Below, piece after piece: positions 43,093 to 46,415 of a stretch of DNA of 46,415 nt. Made by a program: the position numbers and the translations under genes. Every line of letters starts with the position of its first letter. The first letter of the stretch is position 1. Location of the stretch: NCBI RefSeq assembly GCF_002994635.1, contig NZ_PVNL01000039.1:1-46415 (forward strand), given 5' to 3'. Source of the stretch: Enhygromyxa salina. GTDB taxonomy: Bacteria; Myxococcota_A; Polyangia; Nannocystales; Nannocystaceae. Under the pieces are notes generated by a model, which had not been told where the DNA came from, did no database searches, and saw only the letters and a program-made list of their open reading frames with translations.

Positions 43093-44616
43093 ATGAAAGT
43101 GGCGTTTTTCGTCATTCCCACGTTGCTGTTCTGCGTACTCGGCTGCGAGGTCGAAACCGAAGGCGAGGGTCAACTGCGGGTCGCGCCCGGCGAGAGTGAC
43201 AGTGACAGTGACGAGGGCATGGACGACGCCGGCGAGTCGGAGACCGGCGAGGAGCCGGAGCCGACTGCGCTGCGGATCGTGCTGGGGGGAGACGGCTCGC
43301 AGTTCGTCGGCAACACCCTCAATGCCTTCGCCGGGGGCAATTATGACGGCATGCTGGTGTCGATCTACATCGACCCGGTCTCCTCTCACTACGAGTGGCG
43401 GCGCTTTCATGGCGGGGCCAAGAACGACGACATCCGTGACCTCGACATCGACGCGAATGGGCGGATTTGCGGATCCGGGTGGACCACGTCCGTGAACCTG
43501 CCCGTGACCGTGAACGCGCCTCAGTCCGCCTTCGGCGGTGGGACCCGCGACTTGTTTGTTGGCTGCTGGAGCGCGGAGGGTTCGCTACAGTATTCGACGT
43601 ACCTCGGTGGCAAGCTGGCGGAGCTCACCGACACCGCGCTCACCTTGTCCGCCGATGGCACGCCGCTCGTGACCGGCTCGACGTTGTCGGTCAACCTCGC
43701 AACCACGGCGACGGCTCTGCAAGGCGCTGCCCCGGCGGGCGCCAACGGGCTGGTGTTCGACTACGGTCCGACGGGGGTGATCAACTGGGGTAGCTACCTC
43801 GGGGGCGCGGGCACCGACTCGGTCGGTCTGCACAGTGACCTCGGGCCCAACGACGAGGTCTGGATGATCGGCACGAGCGACTCGGCCGACTTTCCGGTCA
43901 CCGATGGTTCGCTGCTCGAGGGCGGGCTCGACAGCGTCGTCGCGCGGATCTCGGCCAACGGCGCGACGCTGGAGCTGGCGACGCTGCTGGGCGGCAGCGC
44001 GGGTGACTACGGGAAAGCGATCGTCGCGCTGCCCGACGGGACCGCGATCACCTGCGGCAACACCTACTCGGAAGACTTTCCGGTCAGCTTGGGGGCTGTG
44101 CAGACCATGCATGGTTCGCAGCAGCAGGAACCGAACTATGATGTGGTGCTCTCGCACCTAGACAGCGACGGCAGCGTGCTTGCGGCGACGTACCTCGGCG
44201 GCGAGGGGTTTGATGTGTGCTCGTTCATCGACGTCGATGGCGAGGGCAACGTGTATGTGGCCGGCTGGACCGACGATGTGCTGGATTTTCCGCTGACTAC
44301 AGATCAGTCGGTGTTTGGGGCGTTCGATCCGAATAGTCAGGTCGGGTTCTTGGCCAAGCTCGACCCCGAACTCGAGGTGCTCGAGTATGCTGTGCGGACC
44401 AGGTCCGCGCGGGGGATGGATGTGCTCGACGACGGGCGGGTTGTCTTGCTCGCGCCGGAGAACCCTGGGTTGGCGGTGACTTCCAACGCGATCGTTGGGG
44501 AGACGGGTAACGCGTTGGTCGTGTTGGAGGCCGATGGGTTGACGCCCGAGTATGCGGGGTACGTCATGGGGGAGGGTATGGGTGTGAAGGTGCTGCGTGC
44601 GCGTGCGCTGCCCTGA
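43093..44616 (+). CDS. Beta-propeller (SBBP-type) lipoprotein
   Basis: The ATG at 43093 has an AAGGTG ribosome binding site and gives 507 residues; an upstream ATG at 43063 would add a polar extension before the signal peptide. The lipobox is V-L-G-C (Cys 18), followed by an acidic Ser/Asp/Glu linker. From residue 75 onward come repeated segments of the SBBP type, such as DFPVT, TYLGG and D-x-x-G-N-V-Y-V-A-G-x-T, about six blades in total. The fold should be a surface-exposed beta-propeller. It differs from the propeller of the PSD operon in having the classical Y-L-G-G/D-F-P signature. Its function and partner are unknown. Confidence 0.82.
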   Translation: MKVAFFVIPTLLFCVLGCEVETEGEGQLRVAPGESDSDSDEGMDDAGESETGEEPEPTALRIVLGGDGSQFVGNTLNAFAGGNYDGMLVSIYIDPVSSHYEWRRFHGGAKNDDIRDLDIDANGRICGSGWTTSVNLPVTVNAPQSAFGGGTRDLFVGCWSAEGSLQYSTYLGGKLAELTDTALTLSADGTPLVTGSTLSVNLATTATALQGAAPAGANGLVFDYGPTGVINWGSYLGGAGTDSVGLHSDLGPNDEVWMIGTSDSADFPVTDGSLLEGGLDSVVARISANGATLELATLLGGSAGDYGKAIVALPDGTAITCGNTYSEDFPVSLGAVQTMHGSQQQEPNYDVVLSHLDSDGSVLAATYLGGEGFDVCSFIDVDGEGNVYVAGWTDDVLDFPLTTDQSVFGAFDPNSQVGFLAKLDPELEVLEYAVRTRSARGMDVLDDGRVVLLAPENPGLAVTSNAIVGETGNALVVLEADGLTPEYAGYVMGEGMGVKVLRARALP

Positions 44617-44709
44617 AGGGCACGGGCGTTCGGTGTTGGTAGGGCTCCGGGAGGGACGCCCGCAGGCTCTCGAGCCGGTTTGGCGCTCGCGCTTCGGCGC
44701 GGCGCTATC

Positions 44710-45126
44710 ATGGCGCTCATGCCGAACATCGGAACCCAGGCCGAGGCAACTCGGGTCGTGCAGCCAAAGGACACGGCCAAGCACCTGTTCGACCACGCAG
44801 GCGAAGCGTTCCCGGAGGTGCTGGCGACGGCGACCATGATCGCGCTCATGGAGCTCGCGGCTGCGCGGGTTTTGCTGCCGCTACTCGAGCCCGGACAGCT
44901 CTCGGTTGGGGTCGGCGTGAACGTGAAGCATCTCGCCGCGACGCAGGTTGGCGTGGAGGTGCGGGCCGTGGCGACGTATCTTGGGGCTGAGGGGAAGCTG
45001 CATCGGTTCAAGGTTGAGCTGGTCGATGATGGTGGGGTCGCGGGTGAGGGGGAGCATACTCGCGCGATCATCGACGAGGCGCGGTTGCTCGCTGGGGCGG
45101 CGGCGCGCGGGAAGGGTGGTCGATGA
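44710..45126 (+). CDS. Hotdog-fold acyl-CoA thioesterase, FlK-like
   Basis: The ATG at 44710 gives 138 residues, close to the family length; a second ATG lies nine bases on. The pattern matches the FlK (fluoroacetyl-CoA thioesterase) type of hotdog enzymes, with the three functional residues T40 in LATATM, E48 in ALMELAAARV and H74 in VNVKHLAAT, only two positions off the published T42, E50 and H76. SVGVGVNVKH and THTR-like strand ends also fit. It hydrolyses a short acyl-CoA thioester in the cytosol. Family members mostly do not act on fluoroacetyl-CoA, so the substrate is open. It is followed by an esterase gene after 172 bp. Confidence 0.85.
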   Translation: MALMPNIGTQAEATRVVQPKDTAKHLFDHAGEAFPEVLATATMIALMELAAARVLLPLLEPGQLSVGVGVNVKHLAATQVGVEVRAVATYLGAEGKLHRFKVELVDDGGVAGEGEHTRAIIDEARLLAGAAARGKGGR

Positions 45127-45186
45127 GGAGGTGGGGGACTCTGAGGCTGGGCTGGCGCTCTTGACGCGTGGTCGGTCAGGTCCCCT

Positions 45187-45250
45187 GGAGACTCCCAGGC
45201 AGGTTCGGGGCGGGTGCCTTGCCGCCTCCGCGGAGACTCTCAGACAGTTC
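45187..45250. repeat. Degenerate 20-bp direct repeat between thioesterase and esterase genes
   Basis: GGAGACTCCCAGGCAGGTTC at 45187-45206 recurs as GGAGACTCTCAGACAGTTC at 45232-45250, and a weaker third copy lies near 45135. The role is unknown; the position before the esterase start would suit regulatory sites. Confidence 0.4.
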
Positions 45251-45298
45251 AGAGCGCCCCGGTCCGGTTCGGCGCGGGGGGGTGGTAGACATGCGCCC

Positions 45299-45970
45299 AT
45301 GAGCGACCTGCTCGAGTGCATCGAGATCAACCCCCCGTCCGACGCCGCTACCGCCTCCGTGATCTGGCTGCATGGCCTCGGCGCCGACGGCCACGACTTC
45401 GAGCCCATCCCGCCGCTGCTCGGACTGCCCAACACACGCTTCATCCTGCCCCACGCGGACCGCCGACCCGTGACGATCAACGGCGGGTTCGTGATGCGAG
45501 CCTGGTACGACATCCTGTCGCTCGACTTCAAGGGTGTGCGCGAGTCGGAGTCGGACATTCGTAAGTCACAGGCGCAGATCGAGGCGCTCATCCAGCGTGA
45601 GCGTGATCGCGGGGTGCCGAGCGAGAGGATCGCGGTGGTTGGTTTCTCGCAGGGCGGAGCGATGGCGCTGCACGTGGGTCTGCGCTGGGGTGAGCCGCTT
45701 GCGGGGGTGATCGTGCTTAGTGCGTATTTGCTGATGACGGACAAGGTCGCGGTGGAGCAGTCGGCGGCGAACGCGACTACGCCGATGTTGTTCTGCCACG
45801 GTACTCAGGATCCGATGGTGCCGATGTGGTTGGGGAAGGCTGCTCATGATCAGGTTGAGGCGTTGAACCCTGCGCGGCCGATGGAGTGGTTTGATTATCC
45901 GATGCAGCACGCGGTGTGCCCGGAGGAATTGGCTGAGATCGCTCGGTTCTTGCACGCTCGGCTTGGGTAA
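45299..45970 (+). CDS. Phospholipase/carboxylesterase (PF02230 type alpha/beta hydrolase)
   Basis: The start at 45299 is chosen because an ATG eight bases earlier runs into a stop after three codons. The 223-residue protein has the catalytic triad of the family: S117 in GFSQGGAM, D171 in HGTQDPMVP and H204 in YPMQHAVCPEE, with the oxyanion-hole segment WLHGLGADGHDF near residue 23. These cytosolic enzymes hydrolyse carboxyl esters, lysophospholipids or acyl-protein thioesters, and the length is typical. No signal peptide is present. It is probably a separate transcription unit; a tandem repeat begins directly at its stop codon. Confidence 0.92.
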   Translation: MSDLLECIEINPPSDAATASVIWLHGLGADGHDFEPIPPLLGLPNTRFILPHADRRPVTINGGFVMRAWYDILSLDFKGVRESESDIRKSQAQIEALIQRERDRGVPSERIAVVGFSQGGAMALHVGLRWGEPLAGVIVLSAYLLMTDKVAVEQSAANATTPMLFCHGTQDPMVPMWLGKAAHDQVEALNPARPMEWFDYPMQHAVCPEELAEIARFLHARLG

Positions 45971-46122
45971 ACCGGGCAACCGGGCTCCGAGTCCTGATTT
46001 TGGTCTTTCGATCAGGTTCGTTTTGTTCGATTCACCTTCACCGGGCAACCGGGCAACCGGGCTCCGAGTCCTGATTTTAGTCTTTCGATCAGGTTCGTTT
46101 TGTTCGATTCACCTCCACCGGG
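45970..46122. repeat. Two tandem copies of a 77-bp repeat with internal inverted repeats
   Basis: The units at 45970-46046 and 46047-46122 are the same except for about two substitutions and a few edge bases. Each starts with copies of an AACCGGGC octamer, has an inverted repeat CCTGAT ... ATCAGG with a 12-base loop (45993-46016 and 46070-46093), and ends with a T-rich GTTCGTTTTGTTCGATTC stretch. The T-rich end after the stem could also terminate transcription of the esterase gene. The AT content is higher than that of the surrounding genes. Confidence 0.85.
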
Positions 46123-46167
46123 GGACTGAGGACGGCGGGGGCGCAGAGCGGGCCCAGAATCCGGGCT

Positions 46168-46181
46168 TGATCTTTAGATCA
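46168..46181. repeat. Isolated palindrome related to the tandem repeat
   Basis: TGATCTTTAGATCA is a perfect 6-bp inverted repeat with a two-base centre. With the flanking CCGGGC and GG it resembles the stem of the 77-bp repeats just upstream. It may be a third, diverged copy or a REP-like half. Confidence 0.5.
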
Positions 46182-46255
46182 GGCACCGGGGACACTTCCC
46201 GCAGGCTGCAGCAGAAACACTGCAAACGTCGCGTTCGCGGGCCGACATCTCCTGC

Positions 46256-46415
46256 GTGGCTATCTCCAACGCGCAAAAACAAGCCAGTGCCGCCCGTCGG
46301 GCGGAAAATCGAGCCCGCGGCCAAGCCCGCCCCCACGCGCGGGTTCGCGCTCGGCCGATCCATCCCCACAGCAGCTACAAGGTCACCAAGCGTTGCCTCG
46401 AGCGCCGACTGTTCC
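46256..46415 (+). CDS. 5' end of a possible REP-associated (IS200-like) transposase
   Basis: A frame open from 46178 to the window end has its first good start at GTG 46256 and encodes 53 residues before the window is cut. The N-terminus is very basic, and the last residues read IHPHSSYKVTKRCLERRLF. That opening, a basic leader and then 'Y-x-V-T-x-R-C-x-x-R-x-F', is how REP-associated tyrosine transposases (RAYT, Y1 family) usually begin. The catalytic HUH and Tyr motifs would lie beyond the window. The palindromic repeats directly upstream fit this reading. The call rests on a short stretch and could be wrong. Confidence 0.4.
   Translation, partial: MAISNAQKQASAARRAENRARGQARPHARVRARPIHPHSSYKVTKRCLERRLF

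Noticed and set aside
45970..46122. Possible CRISPR array
   Set aside because: The two 77-bp units are directly adjacent and alike throughout, with no unique spacers and no cas genes.
46109..46369. Minus-strand frame of 86 codons near the window end
   Set aside because: It crosses the palindrome and repeat edge, has no recognisable features, and lies opposite the more convincing transposase-like frame.

Overview
The window looks like chromosomal DNA of a high-GC myxobacterium, most probably of the Nannocystaceae (Nannocystis/Plesiocystis/Enhygromyxa group). The signs are the dense third-position G/C coding, Gly-Asp ('GDGDGD') linkers after lipoprotein signal peptides, MYXO-CTERM-type sorting tails, a Ser/Thr kinase fused to a receiver domain, and many large secreted lipoproteins with beta-propeller, VWA, CotH or LDL-receptor-A-like modules. 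About fourteen of some forty genes encode predicted lipoproteins. No rRNA, tRNA, CRISPR array or complete insertion sequence was seen.

Layout. 1-3.8 kb: a lipoprotein cut by the window start, a small membrane protein, a homocysteine S-methyltransferase, a glycine-zipper protein and a MurE-like ligase lacking its N-terminal domain. 3.8-6.3 kb: an FG-GAP/VCBS lipoprotein and a GD-repeat lipoprotein with three LDLa-like repeats. 6.5-12.6 kb: a signalling block in which a Ser/Thr kinase-receiver fusion converges on and overlaps a three-gene operon (aldo/keto reductase, unknown protein, hybrid histidine kinase with receiver and HPt domains); a divergent NAD(P)-binding protein follows. 12.6-17.8 kb: a three-gene minus-strand operon of beta-propeller lipoprotein, multidomain PSD/PSCyt (DUF1592/DUF1588) lipoprotein and Tat-exported DUF1552 protein. 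18.0-21.5 kb: CotH-like lipoprotein, XRE-type regulator, a 355-bp non-coding gap with palindromes, and another beta-propeller lipoprotein.

21.6-31 kb is a glycan-assembly island. Two GT-C type membrane glycosyltransferases read leftward. A GT2 polyprenyl-phosphate-type transferase, a SAM methyltransferase, a large GT-C-like membrane protein and a DUF1232-like protein read rightward. A long dyad symmetry lies between the two arms. 31-37 kb: a DUF2330/MYXO-CTERM protein, a second CotH-like paralogue, a VWA lipoprotein, an SRPBCC lipoprotein and an Ig-like-fold lipoprotein. 37-42.9 kb: a small unknown protein, a CapA-type metallophosphatase lipoprotein overlapping tail-to-tail with a tRNA-dihydrouridine synthase, a winged-helix-like small protein, a SAM methyltransferase predicted to be a lipoprotein, a polytopic membrane protein and a 69-residue protein that is little more than a signal peptide plus a MYXO-CTERM tail. 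43-46.4 kb: another beta-propeller lipoprotein, an FlK-like thioesterase, a PF02230-type esterase, a tandem 77-bp repeat with inverted repeats, and the 5' end of a possible REP-associated (IS200-like) transposase.

The most interesting points are the kinase-receiver/hybrid-kinase pair, which could be a mixed Ser/Thr-His phosphorelay, the domain-truncated MurE-like ligase, the lipoprotein methyltransferase, the divergently controlled glycan island bracketed by CotH paralogues, and the repeats next to a putative RAYT gene. Domain names come from reading the sequence only; no database search was run.
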